From the NCBI GenBank assembly GCA_030266325.1, contig JAJDHT010000005.1, positions 1 through 52,337 of the forward strand: 52,337 nucleotides of DNA. The letters run 5' to 3'. Below are positions 41,685-52,337 of this stretch, in pieces. The position numbers and the translations under genes were made by a program. The stretch's first letter is position 1; every line of letters starts with the position of its first letter. The notes beneath the pieces are model-generated. The model worked only from the letters and a program-made list of their open reading frames with translations. It had not been told where the DNA came from and searched no databases. The stretch comes from Ruminococcaceae bacterium OttesenSCG-928-I18. GTDB lineage: Bacteria > Bacillota > Clostridia > Oscillospirales > Ruminococcaceae.

Positions 41685-43559
41685 TTATTCCTTTTCCATG
41701 AGGCTAAAAATGTCCTCCTGTTCCCCGGGCCCCTGCCGGGCCTGTTCCCCGGGCATATTTTCCTGTGTTGCAGCGGTCTGCTGCGCAGCCGTGGTGGACT
41801 GCCTCAGCTCTTCGAGTATCTCGTCCAGTTCGGACGCTTCGCTTTTGCCCAGCAAAGGTGCGGGCGCCTGCGCTTCGGGCGACGCCTGGCCCCATTCGAA
41901 CGATGGGTCCATATAGTCAGGCGCCGCGGGCTCATTCGGCAACGGTTGCGCTTGCACTTGCATTTCCCCATAGTCGTTTCGCCGCAAAATATCCCCCTCT
42001 GCCGGTTCCTCTTTTGGGGGGTGTTTCGGGGCCGCCGGCCTTGGGCCCATCTCCATCGCAAGCAGCAGGAAAAGCGGCAGGAAGTTGATGAGATATCTCG
42101 CCCGCGTCTCCCATAAAAGCAAAAACAATACCAGCCCAAACACGGCGATCCTCACAAAGGTCAGTGCCTCGTTTCGGCGTCTAAAACTGCGAACCGCCGC
42201 CAAAGCCATCCAGAACAGCAGCGCCGCCTCCAGGCCAAACGTGAGGTAGGCAAAAACCCCAAAATACTCTCCCGAATGTACCAGAACCTCGTGCAGTAAC
42301 CCCGGGTTCGAAGCACTTTGGTCCAGTTTACCGGCCGCGGTGTACGTACCGTCTCCGAAGGTATAGCTCAGTTTGGTTCCAAGGTGCTGCAACAGCCCAA
42401 GCGGCCCTTTTTCCGCAATGCGGCTGCCAATTTCCCCCGCTACAAAATCGCTTCTGGCGGCTCGCCCTTCCTGCGCCAGCACAAGCTGGTAGTCGTCGTC
42501 ATTATAGCCGCCGTTGCCCGAAAGGCCCATCATGACCCAGTGGGAGGCGGGCAGGCCGTCTTTTGCGTAATTGTAGGCAGGCAGCAGCGGGGAATACCTC
42601 ACGGCGAAACTGCCCCCAAGGTAGACGACGAGCAACAGGGCAAGGCCCGCGAGCAACAACCGCAGCCGTCCCTTGCCACAGAGGAAAATCAGCAGGTCCA
42701 GTGCGACGGCAATCCAGACAATCAACACCGTCACCTTGAAAAGAGCCCCTGCCGCAGCCAGGAGGGAGATCAATAAAAAGCGTATATACACGCCTTTTGT
42801 TCTTCCCTGGCGCCACTCTGTGCGTGTTTTCAGCCAGAGCAGCACGATGCCGATGGGAATGGGAAGCGTCAGCGTATCGGAATATAAAATCGGCGCATAG
42901 AGTATAAAAGGCGCTGTGACAAAACATGCCAACAGCAAAAACAGCCCCTGGCGCACCCCAAACAGCCGCCGACAGACGAAATACAACAGAGCAACGGCCG
43001 CAGTGATGGCCGCTATATTCAACACCATGGTGGGGATCAGAAAATCCCAGATACCCAGCAGGTGCAGCAGCGAGAAAAAGCCACATAAGATTGTATATAA
43101 TGCCGCGTTGTTCGGAAAATACAGAAAATAATCGTCGGGCAGGGTACCCGACAGGGCGTAGTCAGAGGCATAGTTGAAAACGACACCATAGTCCCAGCTG
43201 TTGTCCGTATCCACGCGCACCTGCCAGCCCACCACAACCTGCACGGCCACAAAAAGCACCAGAAGGACAGGGACCAAAATCCGCTCGGCACGTTTTCCCG
43301 GGTCTGGGAAAAGGGTGAACAGCCAGTACACAAACAGGGTGATCAGAACCCCGCCGGCCGCCGCACACAGCAGCCAATACCAGCGGAAGGAATAAAAGCT
43401 GTTCGTATTGAAAAAGAGGGTGAGGGCCAAAATACCGAAAAACAACGCCGCAAACGCAATGTTAAAAATCCGGTACAGAACCGGTGTATTGACCTGAGCA
43501 CGCAGTAAATTTCGGCCCGAAACTTTTTCCAAACCCTCACTCCCTTCGAAAAGACGCAC
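41685..43559 (-). CDS. GT39/PMT-like membrane glycosyltransferase
   Basis: 624 residues, about eleven or twelve transmembrane helices, then a cytoplasmic tail of about 115 residues rich in Pro, Glu and Gln, ending EDIFSLMEKE. The first large loop carries Asp117-x-Asp119 (RVDTDNSWDYG), the expected position of the catalytic Asp in GT39/GT83-like C-type glycosyltransferases, and a later ETRARYLINFLPLFLLL is typical of their last helix. Such enzymes add sugars from polyprenyl-phosphate donors to cell-wall polymers. The acceptor is unknown. It has its own extended -10 promoter. It is not a recA-operon gene, as the recA promoter follows. Confidence 0.8.
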   Translation of the reverse strand: MRLFEGSEGLEKVSGRNLLRAQVNTPVLYRIFNIAFAALFFGILALTLFFNTNSFYSFRWYWLLCAAAGGVLITLFVYWLFTLFPDPGKRAERILVPVLLVLFVAVQVVVGWQVRVDTDNSWDYGVVFNYASDYALSGTLPDDYFLYFPNNAALYTILCGFFSLLHLLGIWDFLIPTMVLNIAAITAAVALLYFVCRRLFGVRQGLFLLLACFVTAPFILYAPILYSDTLTLPIPIGIVLLWLKTRTEWRQGRTKGVYIRFLLISLLAAAGALFKVTVLIVWIAVALDLLIFLCGKGRLRLLLAGLALLLVVYLGGSFAVRYSPLLPAYNYAKDGLPASHWVMMGLSGNGGYNDDDYQLVLAQEGRAARSDFVAGEIGSRIAEKGPLGLLQHLGTKLSYTFGDGTYTAAGKLDQSASNPGLLHEVLVHSGEYFGVFAYLTFGLEAALLFWMALAAVRSFRRRNEALTFVRIAVFGLVLFLLLWETRARYLINFLPLFLLLAMEMGPRPAAPKHPPKEEPAEGDILRRNDYGEMQVQAQPLPNEPAAPDYMDPSFEWGQASPEAQAPAPLLGKSEASELDEILEELRQSTTAAQQTAATQENMPGEQARQGPGEQEDIFSLMEKE

Positions 43560-43592
43560 ACACTTTCTTCTTATCTTTGTCCGTTCCTACAC

Positions 43593-43598
43593 AGTATA
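43593..43598 (-). promoter_or_regulatory. extended -10 promoter of the glycosyltransferase gene
   Basis: TGG-TATACT on the minus strand, TGn extended. No good -35. About 34 bp before the start. Confidence 0.45.
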
Positions 43599-43611
43599 CC
43601 ACGCTTACAGT

Positions 43612-43642
43612 AAAACGGCGAAGGCAATGCCCCCGCCGTTTT
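43612..43642 (-). terminator. terminator of rpoBC
   Basis: AAAACGGCG and CGCCGTTTT form a 9-bp stem around an inner GGC/GCC pair, 44 bp after the rpoC stop. The symmetric A/T flanks would work on either strand. Confidence 0.85.
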
Positions 43643-43685
43643 GGCCCGGCGGTATCTCACCGCCACGGGGCAAACGAACCACCGT

Positions 43686-47222
<3,537 letters not shown>

Positions 47223-47295
47223 AGAAAGCCCTTTCTTCACACCTATTCTTCTCTATCCGTTCCTGCAGGCACACGCCCGCCATTCGTTTTGTCCT

Positions 47296-50200
47296 CTAGT
47301 CGTCGATGATGTCCTCGAAGCGGTCTTCCTCGGAAAAGATGTCCTCGGGGTCAAGCGGCGCTACGCTCTCTTCATCTTCAAACTCCGCTTCCTCTTCTTC
47401 CTGCACATCCTCAATCGCATACTCGCTTTCCAGTTCTCCCTCGATGACGACGTCGTCCCCCATGGAGAGTTCAGCGCGCCCATAGCCGCCCTCTTCCTCT
47501 TCATAGTTCTGTTTCAGGTCGATCTCGTTGCCTGCGTCGTCTTCCACAACCACATCGAGGCCGAGGCTTTGCAGCTCTTTGATCAGCACGCGGAAACTCT
47601 CGGGAATCCCGGCCCGCGGCACCTGCTGCCCCTTCACAATGGCTTCGTAGGTCTTCACGCGTCCCACAACATCGTCCGATTTCACCGTGAGAATCTCCTG
47701 CAGGGTGTAGGCGGCGCCATAGGCCTCCAGGGCCCAGACTTCCATCTCGCCGAAACGCTGCCCGCCAAACTGGGCCTTACCGCCCAGCGGCTGCTGCGTC
47801 ACGAGGCTGTAGGGACCGGTGCTGCGCGCGTGGATTTTGTCGTCCACAAGGTGGTGCAGCTTGAGATAGTACATATACCCCACCGTGACGCGGTTGTCGA
47901 ACTGTTCGCCCGTGCGCCCGTCATACACCACGCTCTTGCCGTCGCGGTTATAACCCGCCTCTTCCAGGCAGTCCATGATGTCATACTCATTCGCGCCGTC
48001 AAACACCGGGCTCATCACCTTCCAGCCCAGGGCCTTGGCGGCATAGCCGAGGTGCACTTCCAGCACCTGGCCGATGTTCATGCGGCTGGGCACGCCCAGC
48101 GGGTTCAGCACGATGTCAAGCGGCGTACCGTCCTCGAGGAAGGGCATGTCCTCCTGCGGCAGGATGCGGCTGACAACACCCTTGTTGCCGTGGCGGCCCG
48201 CCATCTTGTCTCCCACCGATATTTTACGTTTTTGCGCAATATAACAGCGCACCACCTCCCGCACACCGGGCTGCAGCTCGTCGCTGTTTTCGGGCGTAAA
48301 CACCTTCACATCCACAATGATGCCATACTCGCCATGGGGCACGCGCAGGGAGGTGTCGCGCACTTCGCGCGCCTTTTCGCCGAAGATGGCACGCAGCAGG
48401 CGCTCCTCGGGGGTCAGCTCGGTCTCCCCTTTGGGCGTCACCTTACCCACCAGGATGTCCCCGGCCGTCACCTCGGCGCCGATGCGGATGATGCCGCGTT
48501 CGTCGAGGTCTTTGAGCGCGTCTTCGCCCACATTCGGGATGTCGCGGGTGATCTCCTCGGGCCCGAGTTTCGTCTCCCGGGCCTCCTGCTCATATTCCTC
48601 GATGTGAATCGAAGTGTACACGTCGTCGCGCACGATCTTCTCATTGATCAATACGGCGTCTTCGTAGTTATAACCCTCCCAGGTCATGAAGCCAATCAGA
48701 GCGTTTTTGCCAAGGGAAATTTCGCCCTCTTTCGTGGCCGGGCCATCGGCAATCACCTGGCCCTGCAAAACCTTGTCGCCCTTTTCCACAATGGGCCGCT
48801 GGTTGACACAGGTGCCCTGGTTCGAGCGCATAAACTTAATCAGATCGTAGGTGTCGATTTCACCCTCGGGGGTGCGCACCACAATCTGGTCGGCCGTCAC
48901 TTTTTCCGCCACGCCGTCGCGCTTTGCCAGCACGCATACGCCAGAGTCGGTCGCCGCCTTATACTCCATACCCGTGGCCACGATGGGCTGCTCGGTCACC
49001 AGCAGCGGCACGGCCTGTCGCTGCATGTTCGAGCCCATCAGCGCCCGGTTAGCGTCGTCGTTTTCGAGGAAGGGGATCATCGCCGTGGCCACCGAGACCA
49101 CCATCTTGGGCGAGACGTCCATGTAGTCGGCTTTCTCGCGCTCAATCTCGATGATCAAATCCTGATAGCGGGCATGGACACGCTCACGGGCAAAACGGCC
49201 CTGCTCGTCCAGGGGCTCGTTGGCCTGCGCCACCACGTATTCATCCTCTACGTCCGCCGTCATGTACACCACTTCGTCGGTGATGACGCCCGTCGCCTTG
49301 TCCACTTTGCGGTAGGGCGCCTCCACGAAACCGTACTCGTTGATGCGCGCAAAGGTGGCAAGATAAGAAATCAGACCGATGTTCGGCCCTTCCGGCGTCT
49401 CGATCGGGCACATCCTGCCGTAGTGGCTGTAGTGCACGTCGCGCACTTCAAAACCCGCCCGGTCGCGGCTGAGCCCGCCCGGCCCGAGGGCCGACAGGCG
49501 CCGCTTGTGCGTCAGCTCCGCCAGCGGGTTGTTCTGGTCCATAAACTGGGAAAGCGGCGAAGAACCGAAAAACTCCTTGATCGCGCTTGTCACCGGCCGG
49601 ATGTTGATCAGCGCCTGGGGAGTCACCACGTCCATGTCCTGCGCCTGCAGGGTCATGCGCTCGCGGATGACGCGCTCCATGCGGGAAAACCCGATGCGGA
49701 ACTGGTTTTGCAGCAGTTCCCCCACGCTGCGGATGCGGCGGTTGCCCAGGTGGTCGATATCGTCGGTGGTACCGATGCCGTAGGCCAGGCCGTTGAGGTA
49801 GTTGATCGAGGCGAAGATATCCTCTTTGGTGATCGTGCGGGAAATCAGGCTGATATGGTCTCTCGCACCCTCGCCCTCCTCATACTCGCGCTCACGGTCG
49901 CTGCGGTTGAGCTCGCGGCGCAGCCTCTCTATACGCTCGGTTTTGTCCTCGGTCTCGTTCATAATCTGCTGTAACAGCGCGAAGTTGACCTTTTCGTTGA
50001 TGCCAAGCTCCTCTTTCACGTCAAAACCCAAGAAGAAACTGGCGTCTACCACACCGTTCGAGATCACCTTGACCTCTTTTTCCTCAATGCTGAGGTAAAC
50101 AGCGTTCACACCATTCTTTTCGATCTCCTCGGCCACTTCGCGGCTGATCTTCTCCCCCGCCGCACAGAGCAGTTCGCCCGTCAGCGGCGCAATCACATCG

Positions 50201-51078
50201 CGCGCGGCAATAAAGCCGGTGATGCGTCTGCCAATCGCCAGCTTTTTGTTCATCTTATAGCGCCCAAACCGGGACAGGTCATACCGGTGCGGGTCAAAAA
50301 AGAGGTTTTCGATATGGGTTTTGGCGCTGTCCACCGTGGGGGGCTCGCCCGGCCGCAGCTTGCGGTAGGTCTCCAAAAGCCCCTCTTCCACGTTCTTGGT
50401 CGGGTCCTTGGCAATCGTCGCCTCAATGCGGTCGTCCTCACCAAAGAAATCCCGAATCTGGCTGTCTTCCCCAAGGCCCAGCGCCCGGATAAACACCGTC
50501 ACCGGCAGCTTGCGTGTCTTGTCGATACGCACGCTGAACACGTCGTCGCTGCTCGTTTCATACTCAAGCCATGCGCCGCGGTTGGGGTTCAGCGTGGTGG
50601 AAAACAGCTGCTTGCCCGTTTTGTCGTACGCTTCGCCAAAATAGACACCCGGGCTGCGCACAAGCTGGGAGACGATCACCCGCTCGGCGCCGTTGATGAT
50701 GAAGGTACCACTCTCGGTCATCAGGGGGAAATCCCCCATGAAGATCTCCTGCTCCTTCACTTCGCCCGTCTCTTTATTCAGCAGGCGTGTGGTCACACGC
50801 AGCGGGGCCGCGTAGGTCACATCTCTGTCTTTACACTCTTTGATTGTATATTTGGGCTGTGAGTCCAGCCTGTAGCCTATGAAATCCAGTACAAGGTTTC
50901 CCGAATAGTCCTCTACGGACCCCACATCGCGGAAAATTTCTTTCAAACCTTCGTCTAAAAACCACTGGTATGAGTCTTTTTGCACCTCGATGAGGTTGGG
51001 CATCTCCAACACTTCATCAATACGGGAAAAGCTCATGCGTTCTGTCGTTCCAAGCTTTACAGGCTTGACATTCACCAT
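47296..51078 (-). CDS. rpoB: DNA-directed RNA polymerase beta subunit
   Basis: 1260 residues from [18 protein letters not shown]. The rifampicin-pocket sequence has the usual sensitive residues ([20 protein letters not shown]). [12 protein letters not shown] and the C-terminal [19 protein letters not shown] are present. About 70 further residues form an acidic tail ([12 protein letters not shown] and similar), which is longer than in E. coli. The frame opens at 51213, but ATG 51078 has GGGAGTGG upstream and matches the family. It is preceded by its own promoter, not by rplL. Confidence 0.99.
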   Translation of the reverse strand: MVNVKPVKLGTTERMSFSRIDEVLEMPNLIEVQKDSYQWFLDEGLKEIFRDVGSVEDYSGNLVLDFIGYRLDSQPKYTIKECKDRDVTYAAPLRVTTRLLNKETGEVKEQEIFMGDFPLMTESGTFIINGAERVIVSQLVRSPGVYFGEAYDKTGKQLFSTTLNPNRGAWLEYETSSDDVFSVRIDKTRKLPVTVFIRALGLGEDSQIRDFFGEDDRIEATIAKDPTKNVEEGLLETYRKLRPGEPPTVDSAKTHIENLFFDPHRYDLSRFGRYKMNKKLAIGRRITGFIAARDVIAPLTGELLCAAGEKISREVAEEIEKNGVNAVYLSIEEKEVKVISNGVVDASFFLGFDVKEELGINEKVNFALLQQIMNETEDKTERIERLRRELNRSDREREYEEGEGARDHISLISRTITKEDIFASINYLNGLAYGIGTTDDIDHLGNRRIRSVGELLQNQFRIGFSRMERVIRERMTLQAQDMDVVTPQALINIRPVTSAIKEFFGSSPLSQFMDQNNPLAELTHKRRLSALGPGGLSRDRAGFEVRDVHYSHYGRMCPIETPEGPNIGLISYLATFARINEYGFVEAPYRKVDKATGVITDEVVYMTADVEDEYVVAQANEPLDEQGRFARERVHARYQDLIIEIEREKADYMDVSPKMVVSVATAMIPFLENDDANRALMGSNMQRQAVPLLVTEQPIVATGMEYKAATDSGVCVLAKRDGVAEKVTADQIVVRTPEGEIDTYDLIKFMRSNQGTCVNQRPIVEKGDKVLQGQVIADGPATKEGEISLGKNALIGFMTWEGYNYEDAVLINEKIVRDDVYTSIHIEEYEQEARETKLGPEEITRDIPNVGEDALKDLDERGIIRIGAEVTAGDILVGKVTPKGETELTPEERLLRAIFGEKAREVRDTSLRVPHGEYGIIVDVKVFTPENSDELQPGVREVVRCYIAQKRKISVGDKMAGRHGNKGVVSRILPQEDMPFLEDGTPLDIVLNPLGVPSRMNIGQVLEVHLGYAAKALGWKVMSPVFDGANEYDIMDCLEEAGYNRDGKSVVYDGRTGEQFDNRVTVGYMYYLKLHHLVDDKIHARSTGPYSLVTQQPLGGKAQFGGQRFGEMEVWALEAYGAAYTLQEILTVKSDDVVGRVKTYEAIVKGQQVPRAGIPESFRVLIKELQSLGLDVVVEDDAGNEIDLKQNYEEEEGGYGRAELSMGDDVVIEGELESEYAIEDVQEEEEAEFEDEESVAPLDPEDIFSEEDRFEDIIDD

Positions 51079-51126
51079 GCGCGCAACCACTCCCAAAATT
51101 TTTTCACCACTACACACCCGTGCCTC

Positions 51127-51146
51127 ATCCGCCCGTCGGGGCAGAT
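51127..51146 (-). promoter_or_regulatory. second hairpin in the rpoB leader
   Basis: ATCTGCCC and GGGCGGAT form an 8-bp stem (with one G-T pair) and a four-base loop, about 50 nt before the rpoB ATG. Confidence 0.5.
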
Positions 51147-51189
51147 GGAGATCCTTCACCAGTGAAAAACGGATTCGACAGGGAAAAGC

Positions 51190-51222
51190 CCTCATTTTTG
51201 CAGCATCTTGCACAAAATGAGG
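51190..51222 (-). promoter_or_regulatory. attenuator-like hairpin in the rpoB leader
   Basis: CCTCATTTTGTGC and GCAAAAATGAGG pair for about 12 bp around an eight-base loop, followed by GCTTTTCCC. The T run is short, so its termination strength is uncertain. Confidence 0.55.
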
Positions 51223-51284
51223 CCGGTTATTTTCTCCGTTTTTGCTGGTTTAGGGCACATTAGGCCATAATAGTACAGTAAATC

Positions 51285-51313
51285 ATTATACTCCTAAAGA
51301 CTTTGGGTGTCAA
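51285..51313 (-). promoter_or_regulatory. perfect-consensus sigma-A promoter of rpoBC
   Basis: -35 TTGACA (51308-51313), 17-bp spacer, -10 TATAAT (51285-51290). The transcript start is expected near 51278, giving a leader of about 200 nt. Confidence 0.93.
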
Positions 51314-51365
51314 CAGCAAATTTGAGGGGTTTTTCAGGTCTGGTTCACCCGGATGCGTGTATTGT

Positions 51366-52337
51366 TTATGGTCTGCTGTTCCTCTCGGCTTTGCCCGCCA
51401 GGTTTGGTGCAAACCAGTTCAGAAGGTAGATCAGTGGCACCGCCAAGCCCAAAACCAGTCCCGTCACCAGTATCGTCTCTGCGCCTCGCCAGTCTGTCAG
51501 CATCTCCCGCAGGCCCGCTGCCGCCAGCCCGTCGTATACCGCCGCCATCAGCAGCGAGGAGGCACAGAGGATCACAAGGGTGTTGCGACCGATAAAGGCA
51601 CATACCGGGTTGTTCACTACGGTCGATAACAACAGGACCGCCAGGGACAAAAGCCCCGCCGTCAGGTAAAACAGCAGCGGGTTCCCATAGTCGGCCGTAG
51701 CCATAGAAACCAGATGAAAGGGGCCTTCCTCCAGCGCCGCCCGGTTCAAAAACACCGACACCACCCCCAGCCCCAGGCTCAGGCAGAGAACCAGCCAAAA
51801 CAAAAGCTTCTGGTTGCGAAGATACTTTTCATACAAAAACCGGAAACCCCAGCCCAAAAACATAAACGAGGTGCCCATGAAAGCCACATTCAGGCTAAAC
51901 GGCCAGCCGATTTCCGCTATACGCCCCGCGCTGAACCAAGCGCCCGCGCAGAAAAGAAACAGCCCCGCTGCCAAATAGAGGGGAAGTTTTGCTTTCGCCG
52001 GCAACATACCGATTAGATTCTGGCACAGCTGGAACAGCAATACGGATAGAAACAGGCAGGGCAAAAACCAAAGCTGAGAGCTGTGTGGGTAGAGCGCATT
52101 ACGTGAACCATAGGCGATGTCGGCAAGGATACTCCAAGGCCCGCCCTCCACGTAGAAGCAAATCAGCGCAAACAGCACATAGGGCACAAGCAGCCCGGTC
52201 GTTTTCCTGTAAAGCAATTTGCCCCACCCGGCCAGGGGCAGGCTCTCTTTTCGTGCAAGAAACCCGGAGATGACAAAAAAAAGCGGCATGTGGAAGGCAT
52301 AGACAACCTGCATGGCGGCGCCCACCGGCATGCCGGC
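51366..52337 (-). CDS. acyltransferase-3-family membrane protein (5' end beyond window)
   Basis: 324 codons are visible with the frame open to the edge, so the start is outside. The motif YAFHMPLFFVISGFL is the acyltransferase-3/OafA pattern, whose upstream catalytic His/Arg region is probably also outside. About nine hydrophobic helices follow. Such enzymes O-acetylate cell-wall polysaccharides or exopolysaccharide, but the substrate is unknown. The stop is at 51366, 53 bp before the rpoB -35 box, with no obvious terminator. Confidence 0.85.
   Translation of the reverse strand, partial: AGMPVGAAMQVVYAFHMPLFFVISGFLARKESLPLAGWGKLLYRKTTGLLVPYVLFALICFYVEGGPWSILADIAYGSRNALYPHSSQLWFLPCLFLSVLLFQLCQNLIGMLPAKAKLPLYLAAGLFLFCAGAWFSAGRIAEIGWPFSLNVAFMGTSFMFLGWGFRFLYEKYLRNQKLLFWLVLCLSLGLGVVSVFLNRAALEEGPFHLVSMATADYGNPLLFYLTAGLLSLAVLLLSTVVNNPVCAFIGRNTLVILCASSLLMAAVYDGLAAAGLREMLTDWRGAETILVTGLVLGLAVPLIYLLNWFAPNLAGKAERNSRP

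Noticed and set aside
47569-49974. 801-codon plus-strand open frame
   Set aside because: Lies antisense to rpoB in a GC-rich codon-bias shadow; no ribosome-binding site or family pattern.

Overview
The window looks like the chromosome of a moderately GC-rich Clostridia-type Firmicute. The signs are near-consensus sigma-A promoters, strong GGAGG ribosome-binding sites, a SAM-I riboswitch before metK, a glmS ribozyme before glmS, ThyX instead of ThyA, RecD2, a YlbF-family protein, a two-domain PPK2 enzyme and a sodium-pump decarboxylase pair. Coding density is high and most genes are on the minus strand. I saw no tRNA, rRNA, CRISPR array, prophage or transposase. Genus cannot be fixed from what is visible.

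Layout by position (minus-strand operons read right to left). 1-4212: miaB, a YlbF-family gene and mutS (cut by the window edge) from one promoter. 4243-9213: uvrB-uvrA. 9250-9463: an intergenic repeat and the radC terminator. 9535-11303: radC and a divergent RluA-family pseudouridine synthase. 11298-14036: mltG and a U32 tRNA-hydroxylation-type protein, the latter apparently without an ATG/GTG/TTG start. 14117-20433: pcrA-thyX-tmk-DUF2156-GNAT-DJ-1, tightly packed. 20504-22439: oadG-oadB, with oadG frameshifted in a run of eight G. 22454-24370: a repeat, an unexplained spacer and PPK2. 24396-28669: metK-recD2-comF under a SAM-I riboswitch. 28682-30126: a repeat and lysA.

30130-36230 (plus strand) is the least ordinary part. 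It holds a DUF5685-type protein, a J-domain-like/TPR protein that has lost HPD and ends in a cysteine-rich tail, and a small polytopic membrane protein. These are followed by the glmS ribozyme, glmS and a serine hydrolase with an unassigned C-terminal domain. 36439-41681: recA-recX-rimO-pgsA-cysS. 41685-43598: a GT39-like membrane glycosyltransferase. 43612-51313: rpoB-rpoC from a perfect-consensus promoter with a structured leader of about 200 nt. 51366-52337: a truncated acyltransferase.

Most genes are informational housekeeping: repair (MutS, UvrAB, PcrA, RecA, RecX, RecD2, RadC), RNA and ribosome modification (MiaB, RimO, RluA-type, U32), dTMP supply (ThyX, Tmk) and transcription. The points most worth following are the DUF5685/J-like/membrane trio whose promoter is back-to-back with that of lysA, a family of about 107-112 bp intergenic repeats whose central hairpins differ in sequence but keep their pairing, the oadG frameshift, the HPD-less J domain, and the separate promoter and structured leader of rpoBC.
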